Assembly: GCF_001039355.2 (NCBI RefSeq)
Contig: NW_019773870.1
Coordinates: 385,660-449,659 of the forward strand
DNA: 64,000 nt
DNA from: Lingula anatina
Lineage: Eukaryota > Brachiopoda > Lingulata > Lingulida > Lingulidae
Reading direction: 5' to 3'
The translations under genes were made by a program, and so were the position numbers. This document shows positions 47,343-58,699 of this stretch, piece after piece. The notes beneath the pieces were generated by a model. It was not told the origin of the DNA. It did no database searches and worked only from the letters and a program-made list of their open reading frames with translations. The number at the start of each line of letters is the position of its first letter. Positions within the stretch are counted from its first letter, which is position 1.

Positions 47343-50300
47343 TTGCTGGATCAGACTTCAGTCCGAACAAAGAAGGTAAGATTTATTTGGCTGAAGAAAT
47401 ATTTTAATGAATGCAATGCTCATTTTCTTATTTTGCCACAGATATTTCTAACGAGCACGTTTGATTTATCTAGTGTAGTGTGTGTTTTATTAAATCACAC
47501 AGATTTACACATCAAACAGCAAGTAATATTATTGATATGCTCGTGGCAGTGAAAATAATTTATACATAGACGTTCGTAACGACCCTGTCTAACATTTGAA
47601 AGGGAATTGTACATCTGATTTTCCTTCGTATATTAACCTAATTGCGTCATGAGAAGTCATGATCAATTGTTTGGGGATAGTTACTGCAGACTCCTTCTTT
47701 TATGTGCCACCACCACAAAAAAGGTCACAAAAGGAGCAGGTCTGGCGAATATTATTATTATTATTAGTGGCGGTGGTGGTGTAGTAGGTAAAAATGTGTT
47801 GCTTTCCAAACACGTTTATTTATAAAAATACCCACCATTAATTCTGACGTTATTTCAGATAAAGATGGTGATTCTTGGTGTTGTTTACTTTTTATCTGTA
47901 CCAACCGTTTTAGACATTTTTTTTGCCTTTTTAGTTGCTAGATTGCTGATGCGGAAATTCAAGTACTGCGTTTACGTCATGTTCATAATGTTAAAACACG
48001 TTGATTTTAAAAAAATATATCCCCCATTAATTCTGACGTTATTTCAGATAAAGATGGTAAATTTTTGGTGTTGTTTATTTTTTATCTGTACCAACCGTTT
48101 TAGACATTTTTTGGCCTTTTTAGTTCTAGATTGCTGATGCCGACACGTAAACTGTGTTTACGTCATGTACATCATGTTAAAATATTATTGTTGTTAAAAC
48201 AGATTGATTGTTGTGACGTAAAATTTCAAAGATTGCGTTTGTTTCAGGGAATCATATTTCCTTCCAACGAAGTAAGACATAACATTTCCAAATCAGCCAA
48301 TCTATGATGGAAGTGTTGTTCAGCCCGCACCTTGTTTTGACTCTAATGGCGTGTGCATTTGTCATTCACGCTGCCGTAGATTGTAAGTAAGGGGGGGTTG
48401 CATAGAAAATGCCATTGAATATACATTTATAAACAGAAGTAAGAAAAGAAAAAAGGGGGGACATCTAGGTTAAGCATTAAATAAAATGAAATTGGACGGA
48501 AATTGGACAGCTGGACCAAAATAACGCAGGTCAGCGAGAGAGCATGGTGAGGCAATGATGAAAGCTGACAGAATTTATGCATAGGTATTTTCTGGTTGCT
48601 TTATCTTCAGTTATTTAGAATTATAATCCAATGCATAACAGGACATGAACTTATTCAGTATGCATTGGATGTCAGTTGTTTATAGCTGTCGAAGCAGAGA
48701 AAAACAAAGTAGCGAACATTAATCTCGTTTCCTATACTCTCTCAATTACGACGCGGGTGATCTATTTTCTACATGTAGCTCACTCAGCTAGATTACTATT
48801 CATTGGTATTTTTTACCAAACATATACCTTTTATCATTAGCCAGTGACGCAGGGTTGCGATATAAAGATGATGATAACACTTATCCCAGTTAGCACGCAA
48901 CGATGGGTCCCACATGTGGCCCGTATGGGCTGTGATGTGGGCCCCAGATGAATCTGTCCATGTGTTCCACGTGGGTCCCATATGGGACCCGTATGGTCCG
49001 ACGTGGGCTAATGCAGCGCTTTTTGCTTATGCATGGCCAGAAGATGGACAACCTTTGAACCAACCAGTCGGGTAAAATCATAAACTCCAATCTTGTCGAA
49101 AAAGGCGAAAGAGCGTCAGCGGGAGATCGTTATCGATTGTTTTTAACCCTCCCTCCCTCCCCAATGAAATTTATAATTTTTGAATATTTTTTATTTGATT
49201 TTTACCCTACCCCTCACTACCGCTCACGGTACTTGGAAAATGTTTGACCTCCTGAAAATTTGAAGGAAATTACAGATGGCAAATTTGGACGGCCTGTACC
49301 CCAAGCCTGGAAAAAGCGTTGGCTCTTGGTGAAATAATTTACTGGAACTTAATTATATTGTAAGACTATTTTTAACTTAAAGTGATAATTTTATTTCTGG
49401 TGAAATCTAAGTTATAATATTTGGTACATATAATTTAAAGTGCTCTTCACCTGTTGCGTAAGTCTACATTAAGCTTTACCTGGGAATTTTGGAAATCTGT
49501 GCGTACACTTTTAAAAGGCCTGGTTACGCCCCTGCTAGGTGCTCGAGTATGTGTCAGGCAATTAAGCTGATTCCGCTGTTTACACTTAACCCCTGCAGAG
49601 TTGGAGCAACCCTCGTGGTCCAATAGTGTATATGGGAATGGGATCAGATAAAAAATCACAACGTGAATTTGTCTTTAAAAAGGAAAACAAAACGGCTGTC
49701 TCACTTCATATTTTAAAACCTAATAAACAGCCTAAGCCTTGCAACATCCCCATGCAAATTCATTTTGAACGCCGCCTCATGCGGAATTGCACTATGGGAC
49801 GTCCTGTAGGACCCCATAGTTAATTGTGTTAGAGGATTTTTTGAGCAAATATTTTTTCCAGCTCCCTGCGATTCTCAGCCGTGCTTAAATGGAGGGACGT
49901 GCCATCCAAAAAGCGACTCTTTCCATTGCGTTTGTCCCTCTCCTATCTTCGGACCCATTTGCAACAGAGGTAGGTCGTGGCTCTTTAAATTTCATACCGG
50001 GGGTGTAGACAACATATGCAGTTGTTATTACTTACCAGGTTATAAGTCATAAAAATGTTGTCGTTTTATTGGCGGTATATATAAACGCAATAAATAGTCT
50101 TTAAATAACGCAGTTTGTTACCGGGCAAAATTCATGTCGTTAATAATATGACACGATGACTTAAAATTACATACATTTATAAGGAAATGAGGACCCACTT
50201 TTAGAAATCTAGAACGAATAAAAAAACTACATAAATATACGAAAAACAAAACTAAATATAACAAAAACATCTGAACTACATAAGTTAAACTATAATGTAC

Positions 50301-53300
50301 ATTACCCTTACATTTTGTGCTATTTTCCCCTTCGAAATACACTGCAAACTACCCGGAATATGTTCTACGTTTGTACTGCTCCTCCCTGGCGATTGCCACT
50401 GCATAAATACTAGCTGGCCCACGCATTTGACTGAAAAATGGCTCATATTACCACCACTTCTGGCCACCAGGTCATGTCACTTCGTGCACTATAACATGGA
50501 GCCTGTTTCAGAAAAGTATTCTAGGCCGAAAGCGTGTCTCAACTTGTTGACCAATATACCGGGTATATATAGTGGCGGCCCCTTCGATTTCTGAATAATA
50601 ATTCACCAATGATCTTCTCTTGAAATTAAAATTTTGACTAGCTGAATCATAGTTCTAAACCGTATCAAAAAACAAGGTTCGCCCTCTAAAATACCAACAA
50701 TTTTTGGGACCCTTCAGCGGGCGCCGATCCCATGGGAAGATAAGGTTCGACTTTGCATCTGCGCAACCCTTCCCCCCACCCCTCATATAATCCTGGATCG
50801 CCCTTGTATAAACACATGTAGTACATTATTACCCAAGATCAATCGGTACCACACGAACGAAAAAATAAAATTTGGCGAATGTCTTATAGCAAGAAAGGGC
50901 TGTTTTAGACCATTGTTTAGTAGATCACTGCACATTAATCCTTAAAGGGGCATACAAACCAGGGGGGTGCTATCATAGTTGCTGAGATGATATTTAGTTA
51001 CAGTGATGTCCAAAATTGTTTATCTTAAAGGGATCATAACTATTCGTATGAGATCTATATTTTACAATAAAAACATTGTGAATAACTCATAGAAATATAA
51101 TATATTCTGTTTTACCACAAAAAAGGGCAGTTAGCTAGTATTCTGATATCTGAGTTTGTCTTTAGACCACGTGACCTCCATTGATGGCTATACTCTGTTA
51201 AAATCTCTTAAGAGATTTTAACAAAAAACCAAACTTTTTTAGAAAAAAACAGGGACTAACTTTGAATGTTAAAATGGATTCATTAACCATTGGTAAGTAT
51301 AGGAAAATTGTTGTTTACTCCAGGAAAATTCTTTTTTTTTTTTTTTTTGGCCGAAACGAAGAGTTATTATCCCTTTAAATAATCATCACTATTCGATCTC
51401 TATATAATTAGTCAAAACGCAAAAAATTCTCTTCGCTGCAAAAAGGTATTTTACGTTTCCAGTGCCGTGTGGGGATAATGCGAAATGCGTTGTTGAAAAA
51501 AGAGGCGTGGTATATGACATGCCTCGTAATAACAATGGATGTAATCAAAAATTTCACCAATATTGTGTTTGTGAAAATGGCTTCGAAGGAGACCCCTATG
51601 TGAACTGCACTGGTAAGTTTTTTTCTAACTCCCAAGCCTTAAGTATTTCTAAACACTCCTTGGCCTTATTTGTTCAAAATATGGTCATAAAGTTTCTTCG
51701 AAGATGACTCCATAACGTACCTACCCTTAAGAAATTAAAGTTCCATAGATACTAAGAAGAGAAAAAGGAAAAGGAAATTGAATCAGGTTTTGTTTTATTG
51801 AATAATAACTAGTAGCCGTCGTAACATCCGGCATCCATGGACCTTAATCTGCACTGATGGTAAAGAACAAATAAAATCGTTAAAATTACGGATATGAGTA
51901 TTTCATGCACAAGATTCACCAAACACTGTGAAATACAGGGTACATTACTGTGAGCTGTCGACCTGGTGTATGTGTTTTGTGCAATAAAAGTACTTTTGTC
52001 CTTGATTTTCAGTCTAAAGCTTCTTTTATCCAAGAAAAATCAAAGATAGATGTAATTAAGAAATCCGATAAATGAAACAGTGGCGCTCTGGTTTTATTAC
52101 AGGAGACATGATGTGATTGCTCAAGGCCTATACTTTATTCGTGAAAGTGGACTACAGTGAATTTATCTTGAACTGAATTTGACCAAATTTTTGTCTGAAA
52201 GCTTAGACCCATTTAGAACTATAGCTTTTTGTGTAACTACAGGGTTACTACTTAATATGGAATTTTATCATTGTTATTTTTGAGTGCTGATTAAATTTCT
52301 TTTTGGCTTGATTCATCAAAAAAGTATGTATGTCATTGAGTGATAAAAATATCCAGTATTCTGCTGTGAGATACTTTGGTCAATAATATCAAATCTGACA
52401 TAAGATATCATTCAAAAGAAAAGAACACCCCCAGAAAACCATATCAACAGTTTGATGTCAGTATTAGTTTTAAGCTAAGGTGTCAAAGAAAATGATAGCC
52501 TCCGGACAGTGATATGTTACACAGTCAAAGAACTCATTACAGTAAATCATGAAAGGTTATCAATAGCGGGTATGACCTCCAGCAGCCGCTTGCAGTGCCC
52601 TCATCCTACATGGCATACCCTGTGACAAGTTTTATAGAGTTTGGATGGGGATATCATTCCACGCATATTTGCCTGTCGCAGTTCATCACTATTTACCTAC
52701 CGATGACCATAGCTATTAATTCTGTGAGTTACTTCCGCCCACAGATTTTCAATTGGGTATATATTTAGGAAGTTTGCAGGCCAGGGCAGTTGCTGAACCC
52801 ATTGGTTTCGAAGAAAAACAGTGATTCTGCGAGATCGATGTGGGGTTGCGCAGTCGTCTTGGTACACAAAGTTGTTCCAGAAGATGACCCTTACAAATCG
52901 AAGCATTGTTTGCTGTAAAATGTCTTTGTAGGAACCCTGGTTGAGGTTGCCTCCTAGAAAAACCAACTGGTTCTGGGCCTGGTCATAAATTGCTCCCCAA
53001 ACAGAGACGTTAACACCCCCTGCTTGCACCCTAGGCAGTACACAATCATCGTTTTATGCCTCTCGTACACGTCGGCGGACACGGATTCGACCGTCAACCT
53101 TAAAAACTCCATATCTGGCTTCATCACCGAAAACGACGTGATTCCAGTGTTTTGGCTGCAAACGCGCGTGGTCCCCAACCCATTGCAGACGTCGCTGTAT
53201 ATGACCTGCTGTTAACAGTTGTTTCCCTACTGGTCTTTGTGCAAAATAACCGGCTTGCAGTAATCTCTTGTTCACGAGGGACCTTGAAACGGGCGTTTGA

Positions 53301-54553
53301 ATGACATTCTGCCACTCTTTTCTGAGGGCACTGGTTGTCTTTGTACGACCAGCACGGCGCACTCTAAGGAGAAGGCAATCCTGTCTTCTTGGTGTGATAC
53401 GCAGACACCCTGGTCGAGGTATTGGAGTAGGTGCCCCTGTTGCAGCATTTCTTTGGAGGACTTTACTAACGGTTCCTGATAAATGTTGCATTGCCTGGCA
53501 ATGGCTGTCCGTTTCTGGCCATTTTCTCTGACAGCAAGAATCCCATACTAAGCTGCGTTGCTTAGCTGTCGAACCGTATCTTTTCTAAGGTACCTGTCAA
53601 GTTTCAGAGCGATCCCTTTGTTGCTTCTCTAAATACACTCCAAAGATTGGTCAAACCCATGCGTTTTTATACAAGGGCAGAAATTGCCGAAAAGACCACC
53701 CCTCACATTTCTGACCACAGAACATGCAACTGCATGCATCAATTGTTTCGAGAGTTGTGTTGTAATAAGGTAACACACCCGGCTACGCATAGAGTGACAC
53801 CTCAGTTTTGGATTTAAAGTAGTTAAAGATATAATAAATATTTTGTTGAAAATTAACTCGCCAAAAAATAATATTCCATATTAAGTAGTAACCCTGTAGT
53901 TTATGAGCTAAAACGATATATGCGTTTGGTTTTGAATTGTATATACGGTTGTCTGCCAGGAAAGGGTTCGAATTTAATTTTTTTTTTCCAGATATCAACG
54001 AGTGCAATAATCAGCCTTGCCTAAATAACGGTACCTGTAAAAATCGTGATGGCAGTTTCAAGTGCATGTGCCCTGGGGCTATATGGGGACCCACTTGCAA
54101 TAGAGGTACGCTGTAGTTGTTTGTCGGAAAAATCAAATTTACAGGTATAACAATGAGATGTTACAGGTGGATGCCACAGCTTTTAATTAATAATACAACT
54201 GATATGAATGCGAGCAAGATGCTCTACAGTAGAAGGTTAGGTCAATCGGTTTTAGTATAATCCTCAGAAAATTACTAACATATTTCAATTATTGTCATGG
54301 CATAAATTTAAGTGAAGTGCGCCATGTGATAATGCTATTTTTGTCGACTCAAAGTGACAATAAATTTGGCTCTTCACTGCAAAACGGTATTTTACGTTTT
54401 CAGTGCCTTGTGGGGGAAATGCGAAATGCGTTGTTGAAAAAAAATGGGGATTAGAGGACAGGCTTATTAATAACGATGGATGCAATCAAAAAACTCACCA
54501 ATTTTGTATTTGTGAAAATGGCTTCGAAGGTAACCCATATGTGAACTGCACTG
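47342..54553 (+). CDS. Secreted EGF-repeat protein gene, plus-strand paralogue (3' end not found)
   Basis: Exons: leader 47342-47375 (non-coding); 48248-48382 with ATG at 48304 (a second ATG follows directly); 49862-49969; 51463-51612; 53992-54105; 54404-54553. All coding joins are phase 1, giving about 200 codons. The signal peptide reads MMEVLFSPHLVLTLMACAF then VIHAAVD. Next come EGF 1 (SPCDSQPCLNGGTC), a 50-residue Cys module (VPCGDNAKCV ... CVCENGFEGDPYVNC), a calcium-type EGF (TDINECNNQPCLNNGTC), and a second Cys module (CGGNAKCV ... CICENGFEGNPYVNC). The two-exon unit is thus duplicated. EGF modules mediate extracellular protein contacts and are frequent in matrix proteins; the specific role is unknown. 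No final exon or stop was found before 64000. A Tc1-type transposon (52236-53901) sits in the intron before the second EGF. Confidence 0.75.
47832..48195 (+). repeat. Tandem duplication of ~185 bp in intron 1 of the plus EGF gene
   Basis: Segments 47832-48010 and 48017-48195 align along their length, starting AATTCTGACGTTATTTCAGATAAAGATGGT and including TTTATCTGTACCAACCGTTTTAGACATTTTTT in both. Each copy contains an acceptor-like TTATTTCAG followed by an ATG frame, so an alternative first coding exon cannot be excluded, but nothing in the translation looks like a protein domain. Confidence 0.7.
48385..49860. repeat. Intron 2 of the plus EGF gene with a GGGTCCCATATGGG-type minisatellite
   Basis: About 48895-49010 holds repeated, partly palindromic words (GGGTCCCACATGTGGCCCGTATGGGC, GTGGGTCCCATATGGGACCC). 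The minus strand is open as a Tyr-Gly-Pro-His rich frame (PYGTHVEHMD, SPYGPHVGP), of a kind found as low-complexity repeats in many invertebrate genomes. The rest of the intron shows no exon I can support. Confidence 0.45.
51025..51378. mobile_element. 354-bp MITE flanked by TTAA with a central perfect palindrome
   Basis: The left TTAAAGGGATCATAACTATTCG (from 51025) pairs with the reverse complement of the right end (to 51378, reading inward TTAAAGGGATAATAACTCTTCG). If AGGG..CCCT are the ends, the flanks are TTAA on both sides, the target duplication typical of piggyBac-type elements. A 26-bp perfect palindrome lies near the centre (51197-51222, half-site GTTAAAATCTCTT). It is non-coding and sits in intron 3 of the plus EGF gene. 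Confidence 0.7.
52236..53901 (-). mobile_element. Tc1/mariner-type transposon, 1.67 kb, with matching terminal repeats
   Basis: ACTACAGGGTTACTACTTAA at 52236 and its reverse complement ending near 53901 form inverted repeats of about 28 bases, ending TATGGAAT inward, with TA at both junctions. The interior holds a minus-strand transposase in two frames (see the pseudogene entry). The length and structure fit a Tc1/mariner element inserted in an intron of the plus EGF gene. Confidence 0.85.
52690..53540 (-). pseudogene. Tc1-like transposase, frame-broken
   Basis: The minus strand, 53491-53054, reads MQHLSGTVSKVLQRN, GAPTPIPRPGCLRITPRR (the Tc1 G-R-P-R-linker region), TKTTSALRKEW, and HVVFGDEARYGVFKVDGR, where D-E-x-R-Y-x-x-F is the second catalytic region. 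After a frame break near 53030-53050 it continues 53029-52697 with VNVSVWGAIYD, YQDDCATPHRSR (normally Q-D-N-A-x-x-H) and WPANFLNIYPIENLWAEV (the D34-to-E region, where S-P-D-L-N-P-I-E is usual). The frame break and altered catalytic texts indicate a dead copy. Confidence 0.8.
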
Positions 54554-54559
54554 GTAAGT

Positions 54560-55920
54560 CTTTTTTGAATTCCCGAGCTGTTGAGTGGAAAAAGTAATTC
54601 TGGTGCATTGTACCGGTATTTCGCTTCTCATACACTCAGAACATTTAAAATGATTTGCGCAAGGATTAACTGTATATCTAAGCTTACGCCTTCTCCTACA
54701 ATGTGCCCATAAACACTCAAATGCTGAGCTTACCTACGCCCCGATGTTAATGTGCATCTGACACCTCATCAAATATTAATTGAATTGGGTAATGTTTTAT
54801 CTGTTCAGCACCTGTTTGATTTTATGGACACATTTCTACTAAGAAGGCCAAACGTATCCAATTTTAAATCAAACTCTGACAAAAAAAAAAAAGGGTAGCA
54901 TTTAATCCCATACTGTATATGAGTTATTATGTAGAAACTGAGCTCAAACGATCAAGCAGAAGTGATTGTTGGTTTGTGTGAGCTTTCATGCTTGTGCAGC
55001 ACATATGTACACTTCACTGTTCTTTACAATTTTAACCACTTTGTTTTAAGCCACTTGTTTTCTTTAATATAAAAAAATTACACTTAAATACACACATACC
55101 ATGTGGTGGAGTTAGGCAATGTAAGTATATAATTGGCATCTTTCCATTTGTTCCAGCCCAGTAATCAATTCCTAAGAGAGGACAAAAAGGAATCTTCCCG
55201 CAAATGACCACAAATAACCTATGATGAAATTGCAGCCGTTATTATTAAAGTAACAAATACTGAAACAAGAGTTGAATCAATGAAATTATATTGGCATTTA
55301 CTGTAGCCATTCGGTTTATCAAAATGTCAATAAACAATTTTCGTCAAATAACAACTCGCTGCTATCATAATTTTCTTGTAAGAAAAATACCAGCTGAGGT
55401 TCATAGCTGTGTGATGACTTCCCCGATAGCAAGTGCCGAACTCTTAGGTAAATAATTCACTCTAGCCTGTGAACGTGACATTAACAGTATAAAAATTGTA
55501 ATCGACTTGCCTTATTATTACCTTATATGTCCAGCTTAATTATGTTTATTTCATTTTCAGTTCATTACCATCATATGTTATCCGCCTTCATTATGTTTTT
55601 TTGGCTTGCCATATAATAATATTACCTTACATGTCCAGCTGTTTATTTCATTTTCATTTGATTACCATTATATGTTATCCACCTTTATTATAACAAGTTT
55701 TCTTACTTCAGTATAACCTAACTAATGTACATGTACACCCATTTGTTATTATTATTATTGTTATTATTATTTATTTATTTTTAATTTTTATTTTCTGGTT
55801 TAGTACAATGTATGTTCGTCTTCTATACAAGTGCATGTATTAGTAGCCGACTGTATCTAACTAAGATAGCCAACCCTAACATGTCCATTGTTATTATTAC
55901 TATTTTTGTTTGTTGTGTGT
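54560..55920. other. Stretch after the last EGF exon; ~105-bp tandem duplication, no exon
   Basis: No acceptor-plus-EGF continuation was found. Segments 55515-55601 and 55617-55692 repeat the order TTATTACCTTAYATGTCCAGC, TTTATTTCATTTTCA, TTACCAT.ATATGTTATCC. An ATT microsatellite occurs near 55745-55790. Confidence 0.45.
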
Positions 55921-55928
55921 CCTTAATA

Positions 55929-56690
55929 GTCCGGTTGCTTAGGGCAAAAAAATGGCCGAATCGTGACACGGCGGATAAAAGCACCAAATTTTGCATGTGG
56001 GTACCTTTTGACATACTAAATCAAATTAGAGCCGTAGCCCACAGAAAAAAATTACCGTTTGGCCAAAAAATCCAAAATGGCCGCCAATTTGTGAAATTCT
56101 GTAGAAATATATACATACCTATGTTTATTTTTATCAAATAAAGTATTTTCTCAATGTTTTCCACATCCTTATTACCCATATTATGCATATATGTCAGATA
56201 ACAAACGAGTGTCCTTGGACTTTTTGAAAAATCCAAGATGGCCGCCATATGGCATAGAAATACTAGAACATGTACAAGGGTTTTCAACTAATGCCAACTA
56301 GGAAGATGCATTGCCCACTATCTAATTTATTTTGAGTGCCTTATTACAGAAATAATATAATTGTGGTGAGTAACTAACCTTTATTCTCAGGCATTTCGAG
56401 AAAAATCCAAGATGGCCACCATATCAAAGGAACACTATAGTATACACATATAGGGCTTCTTCTGCCATGGAGTTATAATATAAATTGATAAATTAGGTTT
56501 GTTTCTGAGTATTTTCCACATCTTTTTAATCCACATAATATATATGTGATGAGAATGTTATGTGTATCCTTTTTGAAAACAAAACAAAACAAAACAAAAT
56601 GGCTACCATTAGCCATAGAAGGTGGGGTTAAGTTAATACCTGCAAGAGATAGGCTTCAACATAAAATGAAGCTAAATTCAGTTGTTTTTC

Positions 56691-56730
<40 letters not shown>

Positions 56731-58648
56731 TTTATCCCATGACACATATCTGTTAGGCAAATAATGTCCATATTTGGTCATTTTGGGGAAATCCAAGATG
56801 GCCTTCTTTTCCCCATAGGAAAACTGGTGCATTGGATTTTTTGGCACTTCTAAGGCAAATCAGGGTCATTATGATATTTTGTCAAAATACTTAAGGGTAC
56901 ACACTTGTTACCCACCAGATAGATATCTCAAAGTCCAAAAAGAATGTGGGAAATACCGAGAAACAAAATTCATATTATATTGAACCCAATGTCTCTCTGG
57001 CACTAGTTGACTGTACTATTCCTTTTGTGAATTGCAGCAATCTTGAATTTTCTCAAATACGCAAGATGCACACTTGCTACACACCAGATTTATATAGAGT
57101 ATTGTTAATAAGGATGTCAACATGTTTGAACATCAAACGGCTTCATTTCATGTTGGAATCAATGTCTGAACTGTTCCATTAAATGACATTTTAAATGGCA
57201 TTTGAATGATATATTCCTATCGCAACTGGCAGCTATCTTGGGTTTTCTCCGAATAGTACTCAAGGACACATACAATTTCTACACATAAAGAGTCTTTCAA
57301 AAGGACAAATAGAATATGAAAGGGAAAACATTTAAAACAATCTGAAGTTAACTGCATTTAAATTGTACTCAGTGTATCTCTGGCATTATTTGATTATATG
57401 TACGAATATTCTAATGACAAAAGGCAGACATCTTGAATTTTTTCAGAATACCCAAAGATATATACATGCTGCAGACGAGGTATACATCATAGGGGTAATA
57501 ATAAATGGAAAGAAAAACGTAAATTATTTTTAAAACAAACCCATGGTAATGTAATTGTATAACGAACCACATGCAGCAATTGAAACCCACCCATTAGTAT
57601 TCCTATGTCAAATTGTAGCTATCTTGGATTTTCTCAGAATATCCAAGGATGCACACTGTTTACCCACCAGATATATATCATATGACTAATAAGGATGGGC
57701 AAAACTTGATAAGCAAACACAATTTCACCCTGGTAGTAGATGAAAAGCCATGGATGTGCAGTTGTAATTCCGGTAGTATTCCTATGGCCAATGATGGCCA
57801 TCTTGGATTTTCTCAAAATGATTAAATATGCACATTTATTACCTGCTAGATATGTATCACACTGTAATGATACTGTGTAAAACACTGAAAAAATAAACTG
57901 AATTTGATAGTGAATTATGTTTTTCCTAGCTGGCATTAGTTCTAACCCTTTGTAATACTAGAAGAATTCCTATGACATATGGCGGCCATCTTGGATTTTC
58001 TCAAAATGCCTAAGAATACATGTTAGTTACTCACCACATACATATTGTGTGGGTGGAAAGGATGTGGAAAACACTCAGAAACAAACTTAATTTGATAGTG
58101 GAAAATTAATCATTCCAGTTGCCATTAGTTGAATCCCTCCTATACTAGAATTCCTGTGGCATATGGCAGCCATCTTGGATTTTCCAAAATGCCCAAGAAC
58201 ACTTCGTAGTTACTCACCACAAACATATTATGTGGGTAACAAATATCTGAGAAACAGACTTAATTTGATAGTGGACAACGTATCTTTCTAGCTGGTATTA
58301 GTTGTGCACTAGTATTCCTATGGCTGTTTCTATGGCATATGACAGCCATCTTGGATTTTTTCAAAAAGTCCAAGGGAACTTGTTTGCTATCTGACATATA
58401 TGAATAAAATGGGTAATTAGGGTGTGGAAAACTCTGAGAAAATAATTTATTTGATAAAAATCAACATGGGTATGTACATATTTCTAAAGAATTCCATAAA
58501 TTGGCGGCCATTTTGGATTTTTGACCAAACGGTAAATTGTTTGAGAGGGCTACGGCTCTAATTTGATTTAGAATGTCAAAAGGTAAGTACATGCCAAATT
58601 TGGTGCTTTTATCCGCCGTGTCACGATTTTTTCCTTAAGCCACCGGAC
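55929..58648. mobile_element. 2.7-kb giant foldback element built of 14 opposed ~185-bp repeats
   Basis: The ends are GTCCGGTTGCTTAGGG (55929) and CCTTAAGCCACCGGAC (to 58648), inverted repeats flanked by TA on both sides. The terminal arms pair for over 150 bases (GTGACACGGCGGATAAAAGC, TTTTGACAT.CTAAATC, AGAGCCGTAGCCC). Between them a conserved core, AATCCAAGATGGCCGCC, recurs in plus orientation near 56077, 56236, 56411, 56599 and 56796. It recurs in minus orientation near 57036, 57232, 57427, 57616, 57797, 57984, 58168, 58346 and 58508. Unit text also shares ACTCACCACATA.ATTAT.TGGGT and GGAAAACACTSAGAAA. No protein-coding frame was recognised; a TTA/TAA microsatellite lies at 56693-56735. 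An ambiguous base lies at 58653. Confidence 0.8.
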
Positions 58649-58699
58649 TATANAGTGTGTGGGTGTTTGTGTGCGATTCATAAGTCAAAAAATGTAAAA

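Noticed and set aside
47286-47375. Open frame METLTVTIYMW... at the promoter of the plus EGF gene, also present in the minus copy
   Set aside because: The ATG lies upstream of the TATA box and initiator, so the segment is better read as promoter plus non-coding leader; its conservation is explained by duplication.
47865-48137. 90-codon hydrophobic frame (possible membrane protein or alternative first exon)
   Set aside because: It is created by a 185-base tandem duplication; the two halves encode diverged, frame-shifted versions and no domain is seen.
55812-56287. Short frames in the giant foldback element
   Set aside because: They cover repeat units, share no protein motif and change frame between units.
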